Shown: positions 49,000 through 57,169 of the stretch, piece after piece
Layout of the letters: each line of letters begins with the position of its first letter
How positions within the stretch are numbered: the stretch's first letter is position 1
DNA from: Palsa-461 sp963768185
Lineage (GTDB): Bacteria > Actinomycetota > Acidimicrobiia > Acidimicrobiales > RAAP-2
Direction of reading: 5' to 3'
DNA: 64,000 bases
NCBI GenBank assembly: GCA_963768185.1
Contig: CAVYGS010000001.1
Location: 62,001-126,000 of the forward strand
The notes under the pieces: model-generated
What the model was told of the DNA's origin: nothing
Database searches by the model: none
Seen by the model: only the letters and a program-made list of their open reading frames with translations
Program-made: the position numbers and the translations under genes

Positions 49000-49900
49000 A
49001 TGACCGAACACCCCGACACCAGCGCGCAGACCGGCACGTTCGCGGTGAAGCGCGGCCTCGCCGACATGCTGCGGGGCGGGGTGATCATGGACGTGGTCAC
49101 GGCCGACCAGGCCAAGATCGCCGAGGACGCCGGGGCGGTCTCGGTCATGGCCCTGGAGCGGGTCCCGGCGGACATCCGCCGCGACGGCGGTGTCGCCCGC
49201 ATGAGCGACCCGGCACTGATCGAGGAGATCCAGCAGGCCGTCACGATCCCGGTGATGGCGAAGGCCCGTATCGGCCACTTCGCCGAGGCCCAGATCCTCC
49301 AAGCCCTCCAGGTCGACTACATCGACGAGAGCGAGGTGCTCACGCCGGCCGACGAGGCCCACCACATCGACAAGTGGCCCTTCACCGTCCCCTTCGTGTG
49401 CGGCGCGACCAACCTCGGCGAGGCGCTGCGACGCATCTCGGAGGGTGCGGCGATGATCCGCTCGAAGGGCGAGGCCGGGACGGGCAACGTCGTGGAGGCC
49501 GTCCGCCACCTCCGCTCCATCTTGGGCGACATCAAGAAGATCACCCAGGCCGACCCGGCCGAGCAGTACGCGTGGGCGAAGCAACTCAGCGCACCGATCG
49601 GGCTCGTCCAGGCGCTGGCGGCGACCGGGGCGCTCCCGGTTCCGCTGTTCTGCGCGGGCGGCCTGGCGACGCCGGCCGACGTTTCCCTCGTGATGCAGCT
49701 CGGCGCCGAAGCGGTCTTCGTCGGCTCGGGCATCTTCAAGAGCGAAGACCCGGCCCGCCGGGCCAGCGCCATCGTCGAGGCGGCGGCGCACTTCGAGGAT
49801 GCCGAGCACGTGGCGAAGGTCAGCCGCGGCCTGGGCGAGGCGATGCGGGGCCAGGAGCTCAGCCGCGCTGAGCGAGCGTCTGGCCGACCGCGGCTGGTAG
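49000..49900 (+). pseudogene. pdxS: Pyridoxal 5'-phosphate synthase PdxS, frameshift near the C-terminus
   Basis: PdxS barrel subunit that makes PLP from ribose 5-phosphate, glyceraldehyde 3-phosphate and ammonia from PdxT. The sequence is highly typical: GLADMLRGGVIMDVVTADQAKIAEDAGA, MALERVPADIRRDGGVARMSDP, PVMAKARIGHF, DYIDESEVLTPADE, GEAGTGNVVEAVRH and PVPLFCAGGLATPADV. Near 49862 one extra base shifts the frame. In the other frame the expected C-terminus ALSERLADRGW ends at a TAG (49898-49900). As sequenced, the frame instead runs on into pdxT. It is probably a sequence error. Confidence 0.9.
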
Positions 49901-49902
49901 CC

Positions 49903-50550
49903 GTGACCATCGGCGTCCTGGCCCTCCAGGGCGACGTCCGGGAGCACATTGCCGCGCTCGCGGAGCTCGGGGTGGAGGGGAGGCGCGTGCGGGCGGAGCC
50001 GGATCTGGCGGGGCTGGAGGGTCTCGTCCTGCCCGGCGGTGAGTCGACGACGCTCTCGCTGCTCCTCCAGTCGTCGGGCCTGTTCGACCCGTTGGCACTG
50101 GCGATCGGCCAGGGCCTCCCGGTATTCGGGACGTGTGCCGGCATGGTGCTGCTGGCCGACGAGGTGCACGGCGGTCGAGCCGACCAGCGCGGCTTCGGGG
50201 GGCTCGACTGCACCGTGTTGCGCAACGGGTACGGCCGCCAGAGCGAGTCCTTCGAGGCGTCGATCGACGTCGAGCCGGCGCTCGGCGGCGACGGGCAATC
50301 GATGCACGCGGTGTTCATCCGGGCGCCGCTCGTCGAACGGGTGGGCGACGGGGTCGAGGTGTTGGCGCGCGCCGCGACGCCCGGTGACCGGCAGCGGCGT
50401 CCGGTGGTGCTGCGCCAGGGCAGCGTGCTGGCCTCCGCGTTCCACCCCGAACTGACCAGGGATCGGCGTCTGCACCGGCTCTTCCTCGCCATGGTCGAGG
50501 GCATCGAGCCGGTGCGCGACGAGCCGAGCGTTGCCGCGGTCGTGGGCTAG
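49903..50550 (+). CDS. pdxT: Pyridoxal 5'-phosphate synthase glutaminase subunit PdxT
   Basis: A 215-residue class I glutaminase that hydrolyses glutamine and channels ammonia to PdxS. It starts at a GTG (VTIGVLALQGDVREH) two bases after the true pdxS stop. It has LVLPGGESTTLSLLL, the nucleophile Cys in PVFGTCAGMVLLA and the catalytic His/Glu in LASAFHPELTRD. The C-terminal ~15 residues are variable. It is the standard partner of pdxS in this conserved actinobacterial order. Confidence 0.92.
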   Translation: MTIGVLALQGDVREHIAALAELGVEGRRVRAEPDLAGLEGLVLPGGESTTLSLLLQSSGLFDPLALAIGQGLPVFGTCAGMVLLADEVHGGRADQRGFGGLDCTVLRNGYGRQSESFEASIDVEPALGGDGQSMHAVFIRAPLVERVGDGVEVLARAATPGDRQRRPVVLRQGSVLASAFHPELTRDRRLHRLFLAMVEGIEPVRDEPSVAAVVG

Positions 50551-50565
50551 GGAGAAGGAGAGGAG

Positions 50566-51312
50566 ATGTCGGGCCACTCGAAGTGGGCGACCACCAAGTA
50601 CCGCAAGGGCGCCCAGGACAAGGCGCGGGCCAAGCTCTTCGCCAAGCTCATCCGCCAGGTCGAGGTCGCAGCGCGCGAGGGCGGAGGCGACATGACGGCG
50701 AACGCGACGCTGCGCACGATGTTCCAGAAGGCCCGCGACGCTTCGGTTCCCATCGACACGATCGAGCGGGCGATCAAGCGGGGGACGGGCGAGCTCGAAG
50801 GCGTCCGCTATGAGTCGGTCAACTACGAGGGCTACGCACCGAGCGGTGTCGCGGTCATCGTCGAGACCCTGACCGACAACCGCAATCGCACCGGGGCCGA
50901 CGTCCGCAACCTCTTCTCCAAGAACGGTGGGTCGTTGGCTGAACCCGGCGCCGTGAGCTGGCAGTTCGAGCGCAAGGGCGTCGTGGTGGTGAGCGGTGGC
51001 GACGAGGAGAAGGTCATGGAGGTGGCGTCCGAAGCGGGGGCCGAGGACATGACCCAGGACGGCGACCACTTCGTGCTCACGTGCGCGCCGAGCGACCTGC
51101 ATGCGCTGCGCTCGGCGCTCGAGTCGGCCGGGCTCACCATCGAGTCCTCGGACCTCTCGCTCGAGCCATCGTCCACGGTTCTGGTGGCCGACGAGTCCGA
51201 CGCGAAGAAGGTGCTGCGGCTCATCGAAGCCATCGACGACCACGACGACGTCCAGGCGGTGCACGCGAACTACGACATCGCCGACGAGGTGCTCGCCGGG
51301 TTCTACGGCTAG
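50566..51312 (+). CDS. yebC: YebC/PmpR-family (TACO1-like) protein
   Basis: A 248-residue protein starting MSGHSKWATTKYRKGAQDKARAKLF, the family hallmark, with NVETLTDN-type (VIVETLTDNRNRTGADVR) and SKNGGSLAEPGAVSWQFERKG segments. Members bind DNA or the ribosome; recent work on the family supports a role in relieving ribosome stalling. The exact role here is unknown. It has a strong ribosome binding site (GGAGAAGGAGAGG). It is conserved upstream of ruvC. Confidence 0.95.
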   Translation: MSGHSKWATTKYRKGAQDKARAKLFAKLIRQVEVAAREGGGDMTANATLRTMFQKARDASVPIDTIERAIKRGTGELEGVRYESVNYEGYAPSGVAVIVETLTDNRNRTGADVRNLFSKNGGSLAEPGAVSWQFERKGVVVVSGGDEEKVMEVASEAGAEDMTQDGDHFVLTCAPSDLHALRSALESAGLTIESSDLSLEPSSTVLVADESDAKKVLRLIEAIDDHDDVQAVHANYDIADEVLAGFYG

Positions 51313-51346
51313 AGCCGGGGTCCCCGGCTCGGGGACACCCCAGCAC

Positions 51347-51352
51347 TAATGT
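51347..51352 (+). promoter_or_regulatory. -10 box, ruvC (leaderless)
   Basis: TAATGT lies seven bases before the ATG at 51360. Confidence 0.45.
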
Positions 51353-51359
51353 CGAACGC

Positions 51360-51887
51360 ATGTTCGTGCTGGGCGTGGACCCGGGCCTGTCGCGCTGCGG
51401 GTACGGCCTGGTCACCAAATCGCCCGGCCGCTCCGGGGACCTGCGTGCCGAGGCCGCCGGGGTCATCGAGACGGACCCTGGCGAGGCGATCGCGAGCCGG
51501 CTGTTCGTCCTCCAACGCGAGCTGCGCGCCCTCATGACCGAATACCGCCCGGCCGTGGTGGTCGTGGAGCGGGTCTTCTTCCAGGTCAACGCCAAGACCG
51601 CGGTCTCGGTGTGCCAGGCGAGCGGCCTCGCGCTGGCGGCGGCCGCCGAGGTGGCCGCCGAGGTCGTGCAGTACAGCGCGAACGAGGTAAAGCAGGCGCT
51701 TGTCGGCTTCGGCAGCGCGACGAAGGAGCAGGTGCAGCGGATGGTCGCCTCGGTCCTCGGCCTGGCGACACCGCCGACCCCGCCCGACGCCGCCGACGCC
51801 CTCGCGCTCGCGGTGTGTCATCTGCACAGCTCGGGGCTGCGCTCGGCCGTGGCCAGCGCCACCGCAGGGGTGGGAGGGTCGCCGTGA
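51360..51887 (+). CDS. ruvC: Holliday junction resolvase RuvC
   Basis: A 175-residue endonuclease that cuts Holliday junctions symmetrically. It has VLGVDPGLSRCGYGLV (first catalytic Asp), VVVVERVFFQVNAKTAVSVCQASG (catalytic Glu) and TPPDAADALALAVCHLH (final Asp residues). The length is normal. The ruvA GTG overlaps its stop, so ruvC, ruvA and ruvB form one operon. Confidence 0.95.
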   Translation: MFVLGVDPGLSRCGYGLVTKSPGRSGDLRAEAAGVIETDPGEAIASRLFVLQRELRALMTEYRPAVVVVERVFFQVNAKTAVSVCQASGLALAAAAEVAAEVVQYSANEVKQALVGFGSATKEQVQRMVASVLGLATPPTPPDAADALALAVCHLHSSGLRSAVASATAGVGGSP

Positions 51888-52489
51888 TCGGTTCGTTGCG
51901 GGGCTCGGTCGTTGCTCGGCCGGCCGAGTCCGAGGTGATCGTGGAGGTCGGCGGCGTCGGCTACCGCCTCAACGTGTCCACGCCGACGGTCGCCGCGCTC
52001 GGCCCGATCGGCGCCGAGGCCTTCTTCTATGTGCACACCCACGTCCGGGAGGACGCCATCATCCTCTACGGCTTCCTGCACGACGACGAGCGACGGTGCT
52101 TCGAGGTGCTGCTCGGCGCGCACGGCGTGGGCCCGGCCCTCGCGTTGGCGATCCTGTCCCAGCTGTCCCCGGCCGCCCTCACGACCGCCCTCTTGGAGGA
52201 GGACGTCGACGCGCTGTGCGCGGTGCCCGGAGTCGGGCGCAAGACCGCGGCGCGCCTGTTGATCGATCTGCGCAACCGACTTGAGTTGCCCGACCTGTCG
52301 ATCATCGGTCCACCCGGTGCCTCCTCCGAAATCGGTCGGGTGCGGGCCGAGGTACGGGCCGCCCTGGTCGAGCTCGGTTACGGCCCCGACGAGATCCGGG
52401 GTGCCCTCGAACGCCTCGGTGGCGACGATTCCGAGGAGTGCGTCGAAGACCTGCTCCGTGGCGCACTGCGCGAGTTGGCATCCCGATGA
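51884..52489 (+). CDS. ruvA: Holliday junction branch-migration protein RuvA
   Basis: A 201-residue protein that binds four-way junctions as a tetramer and recruits RuvB. It has an N-terminal OB domain (IGSLRGSVVARPAESEVIVEVGGVGYRL), two helix-hairpin-helix motifs (LLGAHGVGPALALAIL, LCAVPGVGRKTAARLLIDLR) and a C-terminal domain III (ALVELGYGPDEIRGALERL) that contacts RuvB. The GTG start overlaps ruvC by 4 bases, and the ruvB ATG overlaps its stop. Confidence 0.95.
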   Translation: MIGSLRGSVVARPAESEVIVEVGGVGYRLNVSTPTVAALGPIGAEAFFYVHTHVREDAIILYGFLHDDERRCFEVLLGAHGVGPALALAILSQLSPAALTTALLEEDVDALCAVPGVGRKTAARLLIDLRNRLELPDLSIIGPPGASSEIGRVRAEVRAALVELGYGPDEIRGALERLGGDDSEECVEDLLRGALRELASR

Positions 52490-53533
52490 GCCCCGGCGCC
52501 CGCCGCGAGGTGTTGGTGGACGCCGCCACCTCGGAGATCGATCCCGCCCCGGTCATCCCCGACGAGGCGGAGGAGGCCGGTCTCCGCCCGAGGACACTGC
52601 ACGAGTTCGTCGGCCAGGGCCAGCTGGTCGAGCACCTGAGGATCGTCCTCGAGGCCGCGGTCCAGCGCGGCCAGCCCGTCGATCACCTGCTGTTCGCGGG
52701 CCCCCCGGGCCTCGGCAAGACGTCGCTCGCTGGCATCGTGGCGGTCGAGCTCGGCGTCGGCCTGCGGGTCACGTCGGGTCCGGTGCTCGCCCGGGGCGGG
52801 GACCTCGCATCGCTCTTGACCGACCTCCAAGAGGGCGACGTCCTCTTCATCGACGAGATCCATCGAATGCACCGCTCCGTCGAAGAGATCCTCTACCCGG
52901 CCATGGAGGACGCCAAGCTCGATTTCCTGATCGGCAAGGGGCCGACCGCTCGCTCGATCCGTCTCGACCTGCCGCGCTTCACCCTGGTCGGCGCGACCAC
53001 CCGCACCGGATTGGTCTCGAGCCCGCTGCGCGACCGCTTCGGGTTCGTCGGGCGCCTGGATCTCTATGCAGTGGAGGACCTTGAGGCCATCGTCATGCGC
53101 TCGGCGCGGATTCTGGGCGTCGAGATCGAGCAGGAGGGCGCGACGCGGATCGCCGGACGCTCCCGGGGGACCCCCCGCATCGCCAACCGGCTGCTGCGCC
53201 GCGTCGCGCGACTTCGTGGAGGTGCGGGGCGACGGGGTGGTCACCGGCGAGACCGCTCTACGGGGGCTCGAGCTCTTCGGCGTCGACGAGCTCGGGCTCG
53301 ACAAGGTCGACCGGGCCATCTTGGACGCGCTCTGTCGCCGCTTCGGCGGCCGTCCGGTCGGGCTGACCACCCTCGCCCAGTGCGTCGGCGAGGAGACCGA
53401 CACCCTCGAGGACGCCTACGAGCCCTTCCTCCTCCAGCAGGGCCTGATCCAGCGCACGCCGCGGGGCCGGGTGGCCACCCAACGCGCCTGGTCCCACCTC
53501 GGCCTCGTTGCCGACGGGCCCGCGCTGTTCTGA
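52486..53533 (+). pseudogene. ruvB: Holliday junction helicase RuvB, single frameshift
   Basis: AAA+ motor of branch migration. It has RPRTLHEFVGQGQLVEHL, Walker A FAGPPGLGKTSL, Walker B VLFIDEIHRMHRSVEEILYPAMED, sensor VGATTRTGLVSSPLRDRFG and RSRGTPRIANRLLRRV, then in the next frame RDFVEVRGDGVVT, LDKVDRAILDALC and the winged-helix end GLIQRTPRGRVAT. One extra base near 53206 separates the two frames (RRV should run directly into RDFVEV). About 349 residues, normal length. It is probably a sequence error. Confidence 0.9.
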
Positions 53534-53652
53534 GCGGCGAGTCGCGTCGCCCCTGGCCGGGGCCCGCTGACCAGGGTCCCCACGATGGGGTGGACTAGGG
53601 TGTCCTTCCTGCGCGGGTCTCCGACGGGGCCCTTCTCGAAGGACGCCAAGAC

Positions 53653-54108
53653 GTGAATCACCTCTTCGACTTCGCGACGATCCTGCTTGCCGCCGCGAGC
53701 AAGCCCAAGAGCTCATCGAGCGCGACCTTCCTGATCTTCATCGTCATCATCGTCGTCGCGCTGTATTTCCTGTTCCTGCGCCCCAACCAGCAGCGGGCCA
53801 AGCGGGCGCGGGCTGAGAACAGCAGCATCTCGGTCGGTGACAAGGTGGTGAGCATCGGCGGCATCATGGGGACCATCGAGGAGATGGAGGGTGACCACGT
53901 GGTCCTCCTGACCGGCAACCCCGACGCCGGGTTCGGCGAAGCCCAGCCGACGCGCCTCGTGATGCTGCGCACGGCGATCGCCCGCAAGATCCCCGAGCCG
54001 ACGCCCGAGCCAGAGCCCGAGGAGGACGAGGAGCACGACGTCGAGGACCACGCCGACGGGGCGGGGTCAGACGACGGTCACGCGTCGGAGGGAGACGCCG
54101 GGGCATGA
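53653..54108 (+). CDS. yajC: Preprotein translocase accessory subunit YajC
   Basis: A 151-residue single-pass membrane protein associated with SecDF. It has a short N-terminus, one transmembrane helix (FLIFIVIIVVALYFLFLRPNQQR) and the typical cytoplasmic segment VGDKVVSIGGIMGTIEEMEGDHVVL. The acidic tail (PEPEPEEDEEHDVEDH) is longer than in Escherichia coli YajC. GTG start. The secD ATG overlaps its stop. A TAGGGT box about 50 bases upstream may be its promoter. Confidence 0.88.
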   Translation: MNHLFDFATILLAAASKPKSSSSATFLIFIVIIVVALYFLFLRPNQQRAKRARAENSSISVGDKVVSIGGIMGTIEEMEGDHVVLLTGNPDAGFGEAQPTRLVMLRTAIARKIPEPTPEPEPEEDEEHDVEDHADGAGSDDGHASEGDAGA

Positions 54109-55676
54109 GTCCGGCGCCGCGCTCGCAGGCCCGTCGGCCGCGGGCCCTGGTCGTCAGCCTCCTCCTGGTGGTGCTCGTCGCTTTCGGCGCGCTGGGCGGG
54201 GCATTGGCCGCCCGATGGTCGCCCCGCCTCGGGCTGGACCTGGCCGGCGGGTTCTCCGTCGTCTACAAGCCGGCGCATCGGATCTCCCAGTCCGACCAGA
54301 ACGAGGTCGTCACGATCCTGAGCAACCGGGTCAATGGGATCGGGGTGAGCGGCGCCCAGGTGAATACTCAGGGTGACGAGATCGTGGTCCAGGTCCCCGA
54401 CGTGAAGGACCCCAACCAGATTCTGAACACCATCGGCCAGACCGCGCAGCTCCTGTTTCGCCCGGTGCTCTGCTATGCGCCCCTGTACAGCGAGGGCTCC
54501 GAGAAGCTGAAGAACGGCACGACGAAGAAGGTCGCCAACCCGGGTCCGCTCCCGACTTCGTGTCCGTCCCAGGACCAGCTGGTGACGGCCAACCTAACCG
54601 GCAGTGCCAGCTCCACGAACGGGGTGTCCTACAGCAACGTTGGCGAGGACACCGACCTCGCGGTCTACCCGAGCACCACCCCCACGGCCGACGCCGGGAA
54701 GGACCGGAACAAGGTGGTCCTGTTGCCGGGGCTCCCGGGATCCGGGCTGCGCTACCTGCTCGGGCCGACCAAGTTGAAGGGCAGCATCGTCAAGTCGGCC
54801 ATTGCCACCTTGTCCACCACGCAGGGCTGGGTGGTCGACGCGACCTTGACCGGTTCGGGGTCCAAGGCATGGGACACCCTCGCCAGCACCTATTTCCACG
54901 AGGTGATCGGGATCGAGCTCGACGGCGTGGTCCAGTCGGCTCCCTTGACCCTGCCCAACGCCACCGCGTTCACTTCCTTCGACGGCAACGTGCAGATCTC
55001 GGGGTCGTTCACCGACACGAGCGCCCATAACCTCGCGTTGGCGCTCAACTACGGCTCGCTCCCGGTCCGCCTGGTCCAGCTCACCACCCAGACCGTGTCG
55101 CCGACCCTCGGCCGTTCGTCGCTCGACGCGGGGCTCGGTGCCGGGATCGCCGGCCTGATCTTGGTGCTCCTCTACACGATCTTCTATTACCGCCTGCTCG
55201 GCATCGTCGTGGTGACCGGGTTGGCGGTGACCGGAGCGCTCTTGTGGTCGATCATCTCGGCCCTCGGCCACACGAGCGTCGCCCCGAGCTTCGACCTGGC
55301 GGGGATGACGGGCATCATCGTGTCGATCGGCATCACCGTCGACTCCTACATCGTGTACTTCGAACGATTAAAAGACGAAACGCGCGCCGGCCGAACGGTG
55401 CGGACCAGCGTCGATCGCGGCTTCCGCAGCGCCTTCCGCACGGTGCTGGCGGCCGACTTCGTCTCGCTGTTGGCCGCCGTCCTCCTGTACTGGCTGGCGG
55501 TCGGCGATGTGAAGGGGTTCGCGTTCTTCCTCGGCCTGTCGACCTTGCTTGACGTCTTCATCACGTACTTCTTCACCCGACCGCTCGTGTTCTTGCTCGG
55601 GCGGAGCGAACGTCTCACCGAGGCCCGGCACATCGGGATCAACCGAGGCCTGGCCGTGAGCGGCGGGTCGGACTGA
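54105..55676 (+). CDS. secD: Protein translocase subunit SecD
   Basis: A 523-residue proton-driven accessory subunit of the Sec translocase. It has an N-terminal helix, then RLGLDLAGGFSVVYKP and VNGIGVSGAQVNTQGDEIVVQVPDVKDP of the first periplasmic (P1) domain. Five further helices include SPTLGRSSLDAGLGAGIAGLILVLLYTIFYYRLLG, GMTGIIVSIGITVDSYIVYFERLKDE and the C-terminal STLLDVFITYFFTRPLVFLLG. Intact. secF begins at an ATG sharing one base with its stop. Confidence 0.94.
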   Translation: MSPAPRSQARRPRALVVSLLLVVLVAFGALGGALAARWSPRLGLDLAGGFSVVYKPAHRISQSDQNEVVTILSNRVNGIGVSGAQVNTQGDEIVVQVPDVKDPNQILNTIGQTAQLLFRPVLCYAPLYSEGSEKLKNGTTKKVANPGPLPTSCPSQDQLVTANLTGSASSTNGVSYSNVGEDTDLAVYPSTTPTADAGKDRNKVVLLPGLPGSGLRYLLGPTKLKGSIVKSAIATLSTTQGWVVDATLTGSGSKAWDTLASTYFHEVIGIELDGVVQSAPLTLPNATAFTSFDGNVQISGSFTDTSAHNLALALNYGSLPVRLVQLTTQTVSPTLGRSSLDAGLGAGIAGLILVLLYTIFYYRLLGIVVVTGLAVTGALLWSIISALGHTSVAPSFDLAGMTGIIVSIGITVDSYIVYFERLKDETRAGRTVRTSVDRGFRSAFRTVLAADFVSLLAAVLLYWLAVGDVKGFAFFLGLSTLLDVFITYFFTRPLVFLLGRSERLTEARHIGINRGLAVSGGSD

Positions 55677-57098
55677 TGAGTCCGCGCGAACAGCGCAACG
55701 AGGGGCTGCGCAACGTCGACATCCCCGGCCGCCTGCGCGACGAGCCGGAGGAGGACAAGGTCGACGACGAGCTCGCTGACGAGGAGGACCTCGAAGAGGA
55801 GGCCACAGTCAGGAAGGCGGCGTCGAGCCGGGACGGGGACCCGCCGCGTCGCTTCTCGCTCCGCGCGCTGCTGCGGCTCTACCGGGGCCAGACCAGCTTC
55901 GACTTCGTCGGCCGGAGGCGCTGGTGGTTCCTCATCTCGGCCACGATCATCGTGGCCGGTTTGGTCTCCTTCTCCATCCGCGGTTTCAACTTCGGCATCG
56001 ACTTCAAGGGCGGAAGCTCGTGGGAGATCGCCGTCTCCGGGGTCTCCCAGTCGAAGGTCACGAGTGCGGTCGAGGCGGCTGGGCTCACCCAGCCGACCGT
56101 GGAGATCCTGGGTGGCAAGACCGTCGAGGTGCAGGCGGACCTCAACTCGCTCTCTGCGGCACAGCGCGGCGCAATCTCTGCCAGAGTCACCAATGCCCTC
56201 CAGAAGTTCGCCCCGGGGCAGCCTGTGTCAAAGGAAACGGTCGGGCCAACGTGGGGTGGCCAGATCACGGAGCACGCGCTCATCGCGCTGATCGCGTTCT
56301 TCGTCGCGGTCGGCGTCTATATCAGTCTGCGCTTCGAACCGAAAATGGCCATCGCAGCCTTTGTCGCGCTCGTGCACGACCTGCTCGTGACGGCTGGCGT
56401 CTATTCGCTGCTCGGGTTCCAAGTGACGCCGGACACCGTCATCGCGATCCTGACCATCCTCGGGTACTCGCTATATGACACCGTCGTCGTGTTCGACCGC
56501 GTCCGGGACAACGCGCGGGCTCGGCTCGACGGGCCGCATGACCTACTCCGAGATGGTCAACCTGTCGATGAACCAGACGCTCGCCCGCTCGATCAACACC
56601 TCACTGGTGGCGATCATGCCGGTGTTCGCTGTGCTGGTCATCGGGGCCGAGCTCCTCGGCGCGGTGACGCTGCAGAACTATGGGCTGGCCCTCTTCGTCG
56701 GCCTGCTCAGCGGTGCCTACTCCTCGATCTTCATCGCCTCCCCGATCCTCTCGATGTTGAAGGAGCGCGAGCAGCGCTACGTGGTGATCCGCCAGCGCCT
56801 GGCGGCCCGCAACGAGCGGGCGGGTGTGCTCACCCCGGCCGCCGCCGCACTCTTGATGGGCGGGTCGACGTCGTCGGTCCGTCAACCGCTCGGTGGTCGC
56901 TCGGCCCGCAGCGCGCCGTTGCGGCCCGGTGCGGCGCGATCGCGGCCGGCGACGGCCAGCCGCCGCCCGTCGGGCGCCGCGGCGCCGAGTGCGGGCAACG
57001 GCGCGACGGCCGGGGGCACCCGGGCTGGCGCCGGCCAACAGCGGGCGGCGCCGCGGCCCCGCAAGGGGGCTAAGCGCGGGGGCAAGAAGCGCCGCTGA
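55676..57098 (+). pseudogene. secF: Protein translocase subunit SecF, single frameshift
   Basis: Partner of SecD. An acidic N-terminal extension (residues 1-60) precedes FDFVGRRRWWFLIS and FNFGIDFKGGSSWEIAVSGV (conserved GIDFKGG). Helices include VGVYISLRFEPKMAIAAFVALVHDLLVTAGVYSLLGF and TILGYSLYDTVVVFDRVRDNAR. After one extra base near 56533 the frame changes to RMTYSEMVNLSMNQTLARSINTS and the last helices, ending in a long Arg/Ala/Gly-rich basic tail. About 474 residues. It is probably a sequence error, because both halves are perfectly conserved. Confidence 0.9.
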
Positions 57099-57157
57099 GC
57101 CGCGCGAAGCCCCTGTTCGCGCCCTCGATTGGGTGCCGAGCGTCGAGGGGTGTCGAG

Positions 57158-57163
57158 TAGCCT
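57158..57163 (+). promoter_or_regulatory. -10 box, relA (leaderless)
   Basis: TAGCCT lies six bases before the ATG at 57170. Confidence 0.5.
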
Positions 57164-57169
57164 GGGTAA

